The notes under the pieces: model-generated
Told to the model about the DNA's origin: nothing
Databases searched by the model: none
Seen by the model: the letters and a program-made list of their open reading frames with translations, nothing else
Position numbers and translations under genes: made by a program
Origin: Planctomycetaceae bacterium
GTDB taxonomy: Bacteria > Planctomycetota > Planctomycetia > Pirellulales > PALSA-1355
DNA: 40,061 nt
NCBI GenBank assembly: GCA_003153375.1
Contig: PLYM01000187.1
Coordinates: 2,367 to 42,427 of the forward strand
Direction: 5' to 3'
Part shown: positions 1-8,471 of the stretch, piece by piece
Layout: each line of letters begins with the position of its first letter
How positions within the stretch are numbered: position 1 is the stretch's first letter

Positions 1-987
1 ATCCTGCCGCGCAGCGAGCAGATTCCCGGCGAGACGCACCATCCGAACGAACGCGTCCGCTCCACGGTCTTCGAGGTCCGCAAAGCCGGCAGCCGGGTCA
101 AGGTGATCCTCAGCCGCACCCGCAAGCAGTTGGTGCAGCGCCTGTTCGAGCAGGAGATTCCCGAAATCGCCGACGGCGTGATCGAAATTCGCGCCATCGC
201 CCGCGAGCCCGGCTATCGCAGCAAAGTGGCCGTGAGCAGCTCGGACCAGCGGGTCGATTGCGTCGGTGCCTGCGTGGGCGTGCGCGGCAACCGCATCAAG
301 AACATCGTCGACGAGTTGGCCGGCGAGCGCATCGACATCGTGCGCTGGAGCGACGACCTGCAAGTGCTGATTCCCAACGCCCTGCAGCCGGCCGAAGTCG
401 AGGAAGTCATTCTCTGCCAGATGCTCGGCCGTGCGATCGTGCTGGTGCGCGAGGATCAGCTTTCGCTGGCCATCGGCCGCCGCGGTCAGAATGTGCGCCT
501 GGCCAGCAAGTTGTGCGTGTGGGACATCGAGATCATGACCCGCGAAGAGCTCGACGAGTCGATCGAGCGGGCCGTGGTCGGGTTCTCGGCGCTCGAAGGC
601 GTGGACGAAGGACTGAGCGAGAAGTTGGTGGGCGAGGGCTTTTTGTCCTACGACGATCTGAGCGTGATCGAGCCCGACGCGTTGATGGAGATGGGCAGCT
701 TGAACGAAGAGCAAGCCACGGCGATCGTCGAGCAGGCCGACGTGCGGGCCAAGGAAGCCGAACAGGCCGCCGCGCTGGAGCGCCGCCGGCAGCGTGAGCA
801 GGATCGTATCGACGCGGCCACGGCTGCCGCCGAAGCGGCGGAAGCCGCCGAGCGACAAGCCCACGAACAAGATCCCACGGCCGCGCCGACACACGATGGC
901 GAGACGGCCGGCGACGGCGAGTCGGCCAACGGCGGCGCGCCGCGGGAAGAGACGGCCGAGTCGCCCCCGGCCGCCAGTGAAGGTTGA
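1..987 (+). CDS. nusA: Transcription termination/antitermination factor NusA (5' end outside window)
   Basis: The reading frame is open from base 1, so the gene starts upstream; 328 C-terminal residues are visible. NusA binds RNA polymerase and nascent RNA and controls pausing, termination and antitermination. The visible part starts at the end of the S1 domain, followed by two KH domains: the first has [15 protein letters not shown] (about window residue 85) and the second has [16 protein letters not shown] (about 155). A helix-hairpin-helix segment follows ([15 protein letters not shown]). The last 100 or so residues are an Ala/Glu/Arg-rich, probably coiled-coil segment running into a Gly/Glu-rich disordered tail. 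It is followed by infB and rbfA, the conserved bacterial nusA-infB-rbfA order. The identification is secure; only the N-terminal domain cannot be checked. Confidence 0.96.
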   Translation: MLPRSEQIPGETHHPNERVRSTVFEVRKAGSRVKVILSRTRKQLVQRLFEQEIPEIADGVIEIRAIAREPGYRSKVAVSSSDQRVDCVGACVGVRGNRIKNIVDELAGERIDIVRWSDDLQVLIPNALQPAEVEEVILCQMLGRAIVLVREDQLSLAIGRRGQNVRLASKLCVWDIEIMTREELDESIERAVVGFSALEGVDEGLSEKLVGEGFLSYDDLSVIEPDALMEMGSLNEEQATAIVEQADVRAKEAEQAAALERRRQREQDRIDAATAAAEAAEAAERQAHEQDPTAAPTHDGETAGDGESANGGAPREETAESPPAASEG

Positions 988-1066
988 GCGCTAACAGGGA
1001 GAACATCGTTTATGAATTAAGGTATTTCACGTCTTTCGCGTGCATCGTGCCCGGAAGACAAACGCG

Positions 1067-1074
1067 AGGGAGGG
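1067..1074 (+). promoter_or_regulatory. Strong Shine-Dalgarno site that sets the infB start
   Basis: AGGGAGGG lies 7 nt before the TTG at 1082. It decides in favour of the TTG over the upstream ATG at 1040, which would add 14 residues foreign to the IF-2 family. Confidence 0.8.
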
Positions 1075-1081
1075 CTGCAAG

Positions 1082-3739
1082 TTGCCCGTTCGTATCTACT
1101 CACTGGCTAAAGAACTCAAACTCGACAGCAAGATCCTGGTCGACATCTGCACCAACGCAGGCGTGACTGGCAAGGGCTCGGCATTGGCCAGCCTGACGGA
1201 TGAAGAGGTCGAGCGAGTGAAGGCCTATCTCAGCGGCGGTTCCGGGGCCAAAGCCCCCGTGGTTCGTGCTGCGCGCCCCGGTGGCACCACCACGACGATC
1301 GAGCCCCCCGCCGATCCGGGCGTCGTGCGACGCGAAGACTACATCGCACCCACTGGCACCGTCACCGATAAGATGCCGGTGCTCGATGATCGAAACAAAA
1401 GAAAGAAGCCGACCAACGGCGATGCCGGGGGCAAGCCCCCCGTCACCCGCTCGGGCTCGACTCCCAAGCTGGCCCCCCTGCCCAGCGTCTCGCAGCCGAC
1501 GGCCACGCCCGTCGCGCCGGAACTGGCGCCGCAGAAGCCAGACTTGCGGTTGCCGATGGATGTCATCAAGGCGGCCAGTCGCAGCGGCGGCACGAAGCCG
1601 CTAATCGACCATGTGCGCAAACAACAGGGCAAACGCCACGGTGGCGACGAGGTGCAGCCCGAGGGCGCGCCCGCCAAGCCGGCATCCCCGCGCGACCGTC
1701 CGTCGCGACCCAAAGAGATGATCAGCGGCGCTGCCCCGGTGACGCCCGCGGCCCGCGGACGCCGCGGCACGCCCGGCAAGGCTCCGGGCACTGAAGATCC
1801 GGCCTTGCTCGGCGGTCGCGAACAGCGCCAACTGAGCCGCCGCCGTACCGGCGCCGAAGTGCGCCCCCGAGGTGAAGAAGAGGAGACTCCCGCGCCGCGC
1901 CGCCGTGGCGGTCAGCGCGTCATCCGGCGCACCGGCTCGAACACGGCCGCCCCGCGCAAGAGCAAAGTCACGCTCGAGCTGCCCTGCACTGTCCGCAGCT
2001 TCTCCGAGGCGATCGGCATCTCCGCCTCCCAGGTGCTGCGCCAGATGCTGACGCTGGGCACGCCGGGCACCAACATCAACATCAACTCCGAAATCGATCC
2101 CGACACGGCTGAATTGCTGGCCGTGGGCTTGGGGGTCGAAATCGATTTCACCAAGCAGGTGGATCTGGCCGAACAGACCGTCACCGAACTGCGCGACGCC
2201 CCGGACGATCCGGCGTTGCTCGAAACCCGTCCGCCGGTGATCACCTTCTTGGGCCACGTCGACCATGGCAAGACGTCGCTGTTGGATCGGATCATCGGCA
2301 CCGACGTGGTCAGCGGCGAAAGCGGCGGCATCACGCAACACATTCGGGCCTATCAGATCGAGAAGGACGGACGCAAGATTTCGTTCGTCGACACCCCCGG
2401 CCACGAGGCCTTCACCGAGATGCGGGCCCGTGGCGCGAACGTCACCGACATCGCCGTGCTGGTCGTGGCCGCCGACGACGGCATCATGCCGCAAACCGAA
2501 GAGGCCATCAGCCACGCCAAGGCCGCCGGCGTGCCGATCGTCGTGGCACTCAACAAGATCGATCTGCCCGGCATCGACGTCGATCGAATCTATCAGCAGC
2601 TGGCCGCCAACGAGCTGTTGCCGACCGAGTGGGGCGGCGACACCGAAGTGGTCAAGACCAGTGCCACCGTGGGCACGGGCATGGACGACCTGCTGGAAAC
2701 GCTGCTCACGTTGGCCGAATTGCGCGACTATCGGGCCAACCCCCAACGGGCAGCCTCGGGCACGTGCCTCGAGGCGTCGTTGCACGAGGGCCGCGGTGTG
2801 GTGGCCAAGGTGATCGTGCAAAACGGCACGCTGCGCGTCGGCGACGCCGTGGTCTGCGGCGGGGCTTATGGCCGCGTGAAAGCGATGTACGACACGCTCG
2901 ACATCCACCTGCACCATCGCGAGGCCGGGCCTTCGATGCCGGTCAACCTCACCGGGTTGAACATCGCTCCGGCCGCCGGCGAACATTTCTACGTGCTCGA
3001 CGACATCGCCAAGGCCCGCCAGATTGCCGAGCTGCGCGAGGGCAAGAGCCGCCGCGCGGCCCTGGGCGGCGCGCCCACGCACGTCACGCTGGAAAACCTG
3101 TTCGATCGCCTGGGCCAGAAAGAGGCCCAGACGCTCAACATCATTTTGCGGGCCGACGTGCGCGGCTCGATCGAGGCGATCCAGAAAGAGCTCACCAAGC
3201 TCGTACACCCGGAGGTCAAGATCAAGGTTTTGCAGGCCACGGTGGGCGGCATCACCGAGGCCGACGTACACCTGGCCGACGCCTCGGACGCGATCATCAT
3301 CGGCTTCAACGTCGTGCCCGACGAAAACGCCCGCACGCTGGCCGAGGCCCGCGGCGTGCAGATTCGCCGCTACGAGATCATCTACAAGTTGACGGCCGAC
3401 TTGAAGGCCGCCTTGGAAGGCATGCTCGAGCCGGAGAAGCGCGACATCGAGCTGGGTCGGGCCATCGTGCAGCGAACGTTCACGATCAGCCGCGTCGGCA
3501 CGATCGCCGGCTGCCGCGTGATCTCGGGCGTCGTGCAGCGCAACTCCCGCGTCCGCGTGATTCGCGACAATCGAATCATCGGCGACTATGCGTTGGATTC
3601 GTTGAAGCGAGAAAAGGACGACGCCCGCGAAGTGCGCGAGGGGCTCGAGTGCGGTATCAAGCTGGGCGGTTTCAACGACTTGAAGGAAGGTGACACGCTC
3701 GAGGCCTACAAGGTCGAGGAGTTTGCACGCACGTTCTGA
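1082..3739 (+). CDS. infB: Translation initiation factor IF-2
   Basis: This is an 885-aa GTPase that places initiator tRNA on the 30S subunit and promotes subunit joining. I chose the TTG at 1082 over an in-frame ATG at 1040: it gives the usual family N-terminus ([16 protein letters not shown]) and has AGGGAGGG at 1067-1074 with a 7-nt spacer. An IF2-N domain (residues 1-50) is followed by a long low-complexity Pro/Arg/Lys linker. The G domain has GHVDHGKTS (about 391), DTPGHEAF and NKID; the G2-type segment is SGGITQHI. Domains II, III and C2 follow, with [14 protein letters not shown] near the C-terminus. The 95-bp gap after nusA holds an AT-rich patch but no convincing promoter, so infB is probably read from nusA. 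Confidence 0.97.
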   Translation: MPVRIYSLAKELKLDSKILVDICTNAGVTGKGSALASLTDEEVERVKAYLSGGSGAKAPVVRAARPGGTTTTIEPPADPGVVRREDYIAPTGTVTDKMPVLDDRNKRKKPTNGDAGGKPPVTRSGSTPKLAPLPSVSQPTATPVAPELAPQKPDLRLPMDVIKAASRSGGTKPLIDHVRKQQGKRHGGDEVQPEGAPAKPASPRDRPSRPKEMISGAAPVTPAARGRRGTPGKAPGTEDPALLGGREQRQLSRRRTGAEVRPRGEEEETPAPRRRGGQRVIRRTGSNTAAPRKSKVTLELPCTVRSFSEAIGISASQVLRQMLTLGTPGTNININSEIDPDTAELLAVGLGVEIDFTKQVDLAEQTVTELRDAPDDPALLETRPPVITFLGHVDHGKTSLLDRIIGTDVVSGESGGITQHIRAYQIEKDGRKISFVDTPGHEAFTEMRARGANVTDIAVLVVAADDGIMPQTEEAISHAKAAGVPIVVALNKIDLPGIDVDRIYQQLAANELLPTEWGGDTEVVKTSATVGTGMDDLLETLLTLAELRDYRANPQRAASGTCLEASLHEGRGVVAKVIVQNGTLRVGDAVVCGGAYGRVKAMYDTLDIHLHHREAGPSMPVNLTGLNIAPAAGEHFYVLDDIAKARQIAELREGKSRRAALGGAPTHVTLENLFDRLGQKEAQTLNIILRADVRGSIEAIQKELTKLVHPEVKIKVLQATVGGITEADVHLADASDAIIIGFNVVPDENARTLAEARGVQIRRYEIIYKLTADLKAALEGMLEPEKRDIELGRAIVQRTFTISRVGTIAGCRVISGVVQRNSRVRVIRDNRIIGDYALDSLKREKDDAREVREGLECGIKLGGFNDLKEGDTLEAYKVEEFARTF

Positions 3740-3807
3740 GTTGGTAACGGCGGTCTCTTGGGGATCGTGCGATCGAAATGGCGTGCCTTGGACAAATCGA
3801 TAAACCT

Positions 3808-4209
3808 ATGACCTCGCGACGTACCCAGAAAGCCGCTGAAGCCATCCGCGAGGTCGTCGCCATGGCGATCCTGACCGACCTGAAGGATCCGCGGATCAGC
3901 GACGTGACGGTCACCTTTGTCGAGGTTTCGCCCGACATGCGGCAGGCCAAGGTGCACGTTTCGGTGATGGGCGACGAGACCAAACAGAATCTTAGCTTAC
4001 GGGGATTGCAGAATTCCGCGGGTTTTCTGCAATCCAAGGTGGCCAAGCGAATTGACACCCGCTACACGCCGCGATTGACGTTCGTGCTAGACTTAGGGGT
4101 TAAGCATTCGATCGAAATCAGCCGGATTTTGCAGTCTGTGCTGCCCGCCGAACCGGCAGCCGAGGATGACGAGCCCGCTGAGCACGAGGATTCGGATACC
4201 TCGACCTAG
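3808..4209 (+). CDS. rbfA: 30S ribosome-binding factor RbfA
   Basis: RbfA is a small KH-fold protein that binds free 30S subunits and is needed for maturation of the 16S rRNA 5' end. The family core is clear: SRRTQKAAEAIREVV near the N-terminus, LKDPRISDVTVTFVEVSPD in the centre, then VSVMGDE and RYTPRLTFVLD. The start is uncertain. The ATG at 3808 begins three residues before the conserved RRTQK block and is preferred; an in-frame ATG at 3778 would add ten non-family residues, though it has a weak GGGGA upstream. The C-terminus is an acidic tail. It lies 68 bp after infB in the same operon. Confidence 0.93.
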   Translation: MTSRRTQKAAEAIREVVAMAILTDLKDPRISDVTVTFVEVSPDMRQAKVHVSVMGDETKQNLSLRGLQNSAGFLQSKVAKRIDTRYTPRLTFVLDLGVKHSIEISRILQSVLPAEPAAEDDEPAEHEDSDTST

Positions 4210-4296
4210 ACTTATTGGAAGCGACGCAGCGGACCCAACGCGCCCTCCCACCCCCCATTCGCACCTGGCTTTTTCGATTCGACTGACGAGACAGGC

Positions 4297-5202
4297 ATGA
4301 CAACATCCAATCGCGCGGCATTGCTCAACAAGACCCACAAGCACCTGAAGCGGACGTATAAACACACTCCGCTCAAGGGCGACCAGCCGTTGCTCGAGTC
4401 GCTGTTGTTTGCTTGCGTCCTGGAAAATGCTCGCCACGACACGGCCCAACAGGCCTTCACCAAAGTTCAGGCCGCGTTTTTCGATTGGAACGAAATCCGC
4501 GTGAGCACGGTCAAGGAACTGTCGGAGGTGATGGACAACCTGCCGGATGCGACCGGCGCCGGCACGCGATTGAAGGGCGTGTTGCAAAGCGTCTTCGAGT
4601 CGGACTACTCGTTCGACTTGGAACACCTCAAGAAACAGAACATCGGGGTCGCGGTCAAGCGACTGCAAAAACTGTCCGGCTCGACCCCGTTCACCGTGGC
4701 CTATGCCACGCAAACCGCGCTGGGTGGCCACTCGATTCCGGTCGACAAGGGAACGCTCGGCGCTCTGTACGTGTTGGGCGTGATCAGCGAGTCCGAGGCC
4801 GCCGAAGGCCAGGTGCCCGGCATGGAGCGCGCCATTCCCAAGAGCAAGGGGCAGGAATTCGGCGCTCTGGTACACGAGTTGGGCGCCGACTTTTTCAGCA
4901 ATCCGTTCTCGCCCTCGCTGCGCGAACAGTTGCTGGCCATCGCCTCCGACGCCCGTGAGCGTTTTCCGAAGCGGGCCTCGAAGAAGCCGGTCGAGGCCCC
5001 TGCCCCGCCACCGACCAAAGCCGTGGCTGTCGACAGCAAGAAGAAGGGCAAGGAGCCTGCCGCGGCCGCGAAAAAGCCCGCCAAGACCGCCGAAAAGCAC
5101 GTCGTGCGCAATGCCAAGGCCGCCGCGCACCCCAAGAAAAAGGCCGGTCCCGCCGGCAAGAAAACCGCCGCCAAGACCCTGACGAAACGCAAGCCTCGCT
5201 AG
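4297..5202 (+). CDS. Degenerate endonuclease III-like (HhH-GPD fold) protein with Lys/Ala-rich histone-like tail
   Basis: 301 aa. Residues of about 25-225 follow the layout of endonuclease III/HhH-GPD DNA glycosylases. The stretch at about 125-160 (LSGSTPFTVAYATQTALGG, then IPVDKGTLGALYVLGV) aligns with the family's LPGVGRKTA...VDTHVHRV...LG. The catalytic-type Asp (PVD) is kept. The hairpin GVGxK is replaced by GSTPF, so the catalytic Lys is absent, and none of the four Fe-S cysteines of EndoIII is present. Residues of about 230-301 are a Lys/Ala/Pro tail (KKPAKTAEKH, AAKTLTKRKPR) resembling histone H1-like tails, likely to bind nucleic acid. It lies 87 bp after rbfA and may share that operon. 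A structural DNA-binding role is an inference; base-excision activity seems unlikely. Confidence 0.72.
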   Translation: MTTSNRAALLNKTHKHLKRTYKHTPLKGDQPLLESLLFACVLENARHDTAQQAFTKVQAAFFDWNEIRVSTVKELSEVMDNLPDATGAGTRLKGVLQSVFESDYSFDLEHLKKQNIGVAVKRLQKLSGSTPFTVAYATQTALGGHSIPVDKGTLGALYVLGVISESEAAEGQVPGMERAIPKSKGQEFGALVHELGADFFSNPFSPSLREQLLAIASDARERFPKRASKKPVEAPAPPPTKAVAVDSKKKGKEPAAAAKKPAKTAEKHVVRNAKAAAHPKKKAGPAGKKTAAKTLTKRKPR

Positions 5203-5274
5203 CGTCGCGTCGGGCGTAACGCGTGTCTCCCCCCGCCCTTGAGCCCCGCTGGAATGGATGACGAGCGGGCCAAT

Positions 5275-5304
5275 CTGACCGTTGCTGGTGTCGGCGGGTA
5301 TAAT
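5275..5304 (+). promoter_or_regulatory. Sigma70-type promoter for the TPR protein gene
   Basis: CTGACC (5275-5280), an 18-bp spacer, then a perfect TATAAT (5299-5304). Transcription would begin near 5311, 18 nt before the preferred ATG at 5329. This argues against the longer in-frame ATG at 5239, which lies upstream of the promoter. Confidence 0.65.
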
Positions 5305-5328
5305 AGGGCCGACCAGCCGAGGTTCTCG

Positions 5329-7581
5329 ATGCATCCGACGTGGAAAATATGGCTTTTGCTCGCTGCCGGGCCCCTGGTCTGGGCGGGCCGCGTCACGGCG
5401 GATGAACCCCAGCCCGCGAAGGCCCAGCCGGCGGCAGCGGAGACCCAGCCCCCGGCAAAGGGGCAAAGCGTCGAACTCGACGATCCCGTTGAGCTCCTCG
5501 TGCCACAGCGGGCCCGCAGCGGCCGCGAAAACGATCGCGTGCAGGCCCTGGCCCTGTTTGCCGCCGGCCGCGTGGCCGAGCAGAAGCAAAACCTGCCCCG
5601 CGCTCTGCGCTCGTACGAGCGGGCTTACCGGCTCGATCCCGCCGCGGTCGCCGCTCTGCGCGAGATCGTGCCTTTGGCGTTTAATCTCGATCGCCAGGCC
5701 GAGGCCGTGCGCTATGCACTGATCATGGCCGAGCACGACCCGACCGATCCGATGCTGTTGCGCCGCCTGGCCATCCATCTGACCGAGGAAGGCGACGGCG
5801 AGCGTGCTTTGAAGCTCTATGAACGGGCCGAGGCCCTGCACCAGCAGGCCAAGGACAAGCCGTCGGCCAGCCTGGTGCTGTTGGCGCTGGAAATGGGCCG
5901 GCTGTATTTCGTCGACAAGCAGTTCGACCAGGCCGCCCGTCATTTTCGCGAGGTGATCAAAGCCCTCGACGAACCGAAAGAGCACGGGCTCGACCCAACG
6001 ATGCAAAAGGCCCTGATCAACAACGGCGAGTTGACCTATCAATTGTTTGCCGAAGCGTTTCTCGAGGCCGACAAGCCCGACGAGGCCTTGGCCGCCTTCG
6101 AAAAGGCCAACCGGTATAAGCCCGACGAGACGTTGTTCGCCTACCACGAAGCTCGCGTACTGGCGCGGAAAAAGCAGGCGGCCAACGCGATGGCGAAGCT
6201 CGACCAATATTTCGCCGGTCACGGCTCGAGCCAGGGCACGGCCCCCTATCAGTTGCTCTCCGAATGTCTCGAAGCGCAGGCCCACCGCGATCAACTGCTC
6301 GACCGGCTGGAAAAATTGCGCGCCGCCGATGCCGAGAACGTGCCGCTGGCCTATTTTCTGGCCCAGCAATATCGACAGGCGAACCAATTCGATAAGGCCG
6401 AACCGATCTATCAGAAGCTGGTCGAGAATAAGACACGGCCTCCGGTCGAGGCGTATCAGGGACTGGTCGAAATCTATCGCCAAAGGAAGGATGCGGCCCG
6501 ACTGCTGGCGACCTTGGCCGAGACCGTGGGCCGCGGCGGCACGCTGGAGCCCTTGGGCGACAGCGCCAAGGCACTGGTCGAGGATGCCGACGTGTGCCGA
6601 GCCGTTGTCGAAGAGGCGCGGAAGAATCCCTTGGCCGCCGGCGACAAGAACGCGTTCGGCGCCAATCTGGCAGCCGCGCTGCTGGCGGTGGAGCTAGAGG
6701 ACCTGCCCACGGCCGAGGCGCTGTTCGACGCGGCGATCAAGGCCGATCCGAGCAAGGCCTCGGAAGTGCTGCTGACCTGGGGCTTGGAGTTGTTTCTGGC
6801 CAACCAGTTTGGCGAAGCCGTCAAGGTGTTCCAGCGGGCCTTGGATGAAAAGGCCAACGGCGATAATCCGGCCATCTATTTCTACCTGGCCGGCGCGCTC
6901 GAGATGAACAGCCGCACCGACGAGGCGATCGCCGCCGCCCGCAAAGGCGCCGATTTGAAGAAGGACTCGCCCCGCTTTGCCAGCCGCGTGGCCTGGATCG
7001 AATATCACGCCAAACGTTACGAGGCGGCCCGCAAGAGTTATGCCGAGCTGATCAGCCGCTTCGACTCGCAGTACGACTCACCCGAAGCCCGCGAAGTGGT
7101 ACACGAAGCCCGGCTGGTGCTCTCGAATATTTCGGTGCAGGAAGGCAAGATGAAGGAGTCCGAGGAATGGGTCGAGCAGGTGCTCGATGAGTTTCCCGAG
7201 GACGCCGGCGCGCTCAACGACTTGGGTTACTTGTGGGCCGACGCGGGCAAGCACCTGGATCGGGCCTTGGCCATGATCCAATTTGCCGTGGCGGCCGAGC
7301 CGAAGAACATGGCCTATCGCGATAGCCTGGGCTGGGTCCTCTTCCGGCTGGGACGCTTTCCCGAGGCGCTGGTCGAATTGAAATCCGCCGCGGCCGTCGA
7401 CGAGCCCGACGGCGTGATCCTCGATCACCTGGCCGAGGCCCAACTGGCCACTGGCGATCAGACGGCAGCGATCGAGAATTGGAACCGGGCAGCCGCGGCG
7501 TTCGAGAAGAGCGACACCACGAAGGTCGCGCTGACGCGCGAAAAAATCACGCGAGCCCAAAACGCGGCGGCCAAGAAATAG
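5329..7581 (+). CDS. Exported tetratricopeptide-repeat protein
   Basis: 750 aa. The ATG at 5329 gives an Sec signal peptide (MHPTWKIWLLLAAGPLVWAG, with likely cleavage after VTA at about residue 24); starting at 5239 would bury it and lies before the promoter. The mature protein begins with a Pro/Ala/Gln-rich stretch and then consists almost wholly of TPR-type helical pairs, for example ALRSYERAYRLDPAAVAAL, ALKLYERAEALH, DEALAAFEKANRYKPDE and, near the end, YLWADAGKHLDRALAMIQFA with YRDSLGWVLFRLGRFPEALV. TPR solenoids are protein-protein scaffolds; a periplasmic or outer-membrane role is inferred from the signal. No enzymatic domain is seen. Its partner and process are unknown. The following YebC gene starts 80 bp downstream. 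Confidence 0.88.
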   Translation: MHPTWKIWLLLAAGPLVWAGRVTADEPQPAKAQPAAAETQPPAKGQSVELDDPVELLVPQRARSGRENDRVQALALFAAGRVAEQKQNLPRALRSYERAYRLDPAAVAALREIVPLAFNLDRQAEAVRYALIMAEHDPTDPMLLRRLAIHLTEEGDGERALKLYERAEALHQQAKDKPSASLVLLALEMGRLYFVDKQFDQAARHFREVIKALDEPKEHGLDPTMQKALINNGELTYQLFAEAFLEADKPDEALAAFEKANRYKPDETLFAYHEARVLARKKQAANAMAKLDQYFAGHGSSQGTAPYQLLSECLEAQAHRDQLLDRLEKLRAADAENVPLAYFLAQQYRQANQFDKAEPIYQKLVENKTRPPVEAYQGLVEIYRQRKDAARLLATLAETVGRGGTLEPLGDSAKALVEDADVCRAVVEEARKNPLAAGDKNAFGANLAAALLAVELEDLPTAEALFDAAIKADPSKASEVLLTWGLELFLANQFGEAVKVFQRALDEKANGDNPAIYFYLAGALEMNSRTDEAIAAARKGADLKKDSPRFASRVAWIEYHAKRYEAARKSYAELISRFDSQYDSPEAREVVHEARLVLSNISVQEGKMKESEEWVEQVLDEFPEDAGALNDLGYLWADAGKHLDRALAMIQFAVAAEPKNMAYRDSLGWVLFRLGRFPEALVELKSAAAVDEPDGVILDHLAEAQLATGDQTAAIENWNRAAAAFEKSDTTKVALTREKITRAQNAAAKK

Positions 7582-7661
7582 CCGCTCGAGCGAATCGACC
7601 ACGATTCGTTACCGGCTCGCGGGCGAACAGAGATTTCCAGAGCTTCGAGAGAGTGCATTTC

Positions 7662-8411
7662 ATGGCAGGCCATTCGCACTGGGCGAACATCGCGCACAAG
7701 AAAGCCCTGATCGATAACAAGCGCGGCAAACTGTGGAGCAAATTGTCGAAGGCCATCATCGTGGCCGCCAAATCCGGCGGCGGCGACGTCGACATGAACC
7801 TCAAGCTGCGCTATGCGATCGACGCCGCCAAGGCCGTGAGCGTGCCCAAGGACAACATCATCCGCGCCATCAAGCGCGGCACCGGCGAACTGGAAGGCGG
7901 CAACCTGGACGAAGTTCTCTACGAGGGTTATGCCGCCGGCGGAGTGGCCGTGTTGTGCGAAATCCTGACCGACAACCGCAACCGCACGGCCGGCGAAATT
8001 CGCAAGATCTTCGAACTGAGCGAAGGCAAGCTCGGCGCCACCGGCTGCGTCTCCTGGATGTTCGAGCGCAAGGGGCTGTTCCTGGTGCCCGCCGAAAGGA
8101 TCGACGAGGACGCGCTGCTCGAGTTCGCTCTCGAGGCCGGCGCCGACGACGTCAAGCGCATGGACGACAAGTTCGAAATCACCTGCGACCCCTCGGTCTT
8201 CGCCGAAGTCGGCACCGCGCTCACCGCCAAGGGCATCACGCCCGACGTCAGCGAGATCACCCGCATTCCCACGTCAACCATCGACCTCGACGCCGAAACC
8301 GGCCGCAAAGTCCTCCGCCTGATGGAAAAGCTCGACGACCACGACGACGTCCAAAATGTCAGCGCGAATTTCAATATCCCGCAAGAAGCGCTGGCGGAAA
8401 TTCAAGGATAG
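7662..8411 (+). CDS. yebC: YebC/TACO1-family protein (probable translation or transcription regulator)
   Basis: 249 aa, the normal family length. The start is fixed by the invariant N-terminus MAGHSHWANIAHKKALIDNKRGK; an open frame runs further upstream to 7479 but overlaps the TPR gene and is not conserved. Family signatures include YAIDAAKAVSVPKDNIIRAI, KRGTGELEG, YEGYAAGGVAVL, LTDNRNRTAGEIR and GCVSWMFERKG. The family has been annotated as a transcriptional regulator; work on TACO1 and some bacterial members instead points to relief of ribosome stalling. It is the last plus-strand gene before a convergent junction with the cytochrome lipoprotein. Confidence 0.95.
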   Translation: MAGHSHWANIAHKKALIDNKRGKLWSKLSKAIIVAAKSGGGDVDMNLKLRYAIDAAKAVSVPKDNIIRAIKRGTGELEGGNLDEVLYEGYAAGGVAVLCEILTDNRNRTAGEIRKIFELSEGKLGATGCVSWMFERKGLFLVPAERIDEDALLEFALEAGADDVKRMDDKFEITCDPSVFAEVGTALTAKGITPDVSEITRIPTSTIDLDAETGRKVLRLMEKLDDHDDVQNVSANFNIPQEALAEIQG

Positions 8412-8471
8412 CGGCGCGTCGCAAGTTGGATGAAGCCCGGTTCCTTTTCATCCTTCCGCCTTCATCCTTGA

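Noticed and set aside
984-1040. Internal promoter between nusA and infB in an AT-rich patch
   Set aside because: The best -35/-10 pairings have spacers of 18-21 bp with poor hexamers.
4093-6483. Long minus-strand open frame (796 codons) opposite the EndoIII-like and TPR genes
   Set aside because: It is the antisense shadow of GC-rich coding sequence; the product is low in recognisable motifs and the plus strand has clear families.
8428-8469. GGATGAAG / CTTCATCC pairing and repeated TTCATCCTT between the convergent yebC and cytochrome genes as a bidirectional terminator
   Set aside because: The loop is 24 nt in the longer pairing, the alternatives compete, and there is no T tract; it is more likely a simple sequence repeat.
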